In this document: positions 21,006-21,016 of the stretch, one piece after another
Numbering within the stretch: position 1 is the stretch's first letter
How the letters are laid out: the number at the start of each line of letters is the position of its first letter
Source of the DNA: JAZDHV01 sp043810355
GTDB taxonomy: Archaea; Nanobdellota; Nanobdellia; Woesearchaeales; JAGVYU01
NCBI GenBank assembly: GCA_043810355.1
Contig: JBDROB010000044.1
Coordinates: forward strand, 1-21,016
Direction of reading: 5' to 3'
DNA: 21,016 nt
Translations under genes and position numbers: made by a program
Notes under the pieces: generated by a model
Database searches by the model: none
What the model saw: the letters and a program-made list of their open reading frames with translations, nothing else
What the model was told of the DNA's origin: nothing

Positions 21006-21016
21006 CTTTTAATAAA
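21006..21016 (-). promoter_or_regulatory. TATA box of trm1 at the window edge
   Basis: The minus strand reads TTTATTAAAAG, centred about 26 bases before ATG 20985; the upstream part of the promoter is outside the window. Confidence 0.45.

Overview
The window is about 21 kb of AT-rich archaeal DNA, most likely from a small-genome DPANN lineage (Woesearchaeota/Pacearchaeota/Nanoarchaeota type). The archaeal call rests on aRF1, aIF5B, RpoP, L37Ae, prefoldin beta, KEOPS Pcc1, a DRG GTPase, Trm1 and a TrmB-type regulator, on TATA boxes about 25-30 bases before start codons (many leaderless), and on a tRNA-Pro with two bulge-helix-bulge introns. The DPANN call is an inference: it comes from the style of the large secreted proteins (a VESCL-like / LGxQGGYI block, Cys-rich GCC...C and CGDxxC segments, helical cytoplasmic tails), a release factor without its minidomain, and several lineage-restricted small proteins.

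Layout. Positions 1-150 are a dense set of nested palindromes. aRF1 (199-1299, minus) follows. Bases 1518-8476 form a same-strand block: a small AbrB-fold DNA-binding protein preceded by AT-rich palindromes, then four membrane/secreted proteins of about 945, 775, 283 and 196 residues. This is the most unusual part of the window and looks like a dedicated cell-surface module. It ends in three 46-base hairpin units. A tRNA-Pro(TGG) then runs directly into rpl37ae, rpoP, pcc1, pfdB and a UPF0147 gene (8693-10259), an information-processing cluster. An MscS-like channel (minus) and a DRG GTPase (plus) diverge from a shared promoter region near 11.0 kb. A TrmB-type regulator (minus) diverges from a three-gene plus-strand group (13408-15834): a small coiled-coil protein, an unknown 215-residue protein and a large HD protein with RelA/SpoT-type hydrolase motifs. 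A minus-strand pair follows: aIF5B and a stand-alone RsmF-type PUA-like protein. The right end has two unknown plus-strand genes (18555-19088; 19202-19555, secreted) and trm1 (minus).

Intergenic DNA is unusually structured. One AT-rich dispersed repeat lies at three gene 3' ends (about 160, 10.33 and 12.38 kb). A CCACCAGT/ACTGGTGG palindrome family occurs at both ends of the window. A CGTTTTGC...GCAAAACG hairpin occurs twice (18.39 and 19.80 kb). There is no insertion sequence, CRISPR array, rRNA or clear horizontal island. Functions of the surface module, the HD protein and the repeats are inferences from sequence read by eye; no database search was run.
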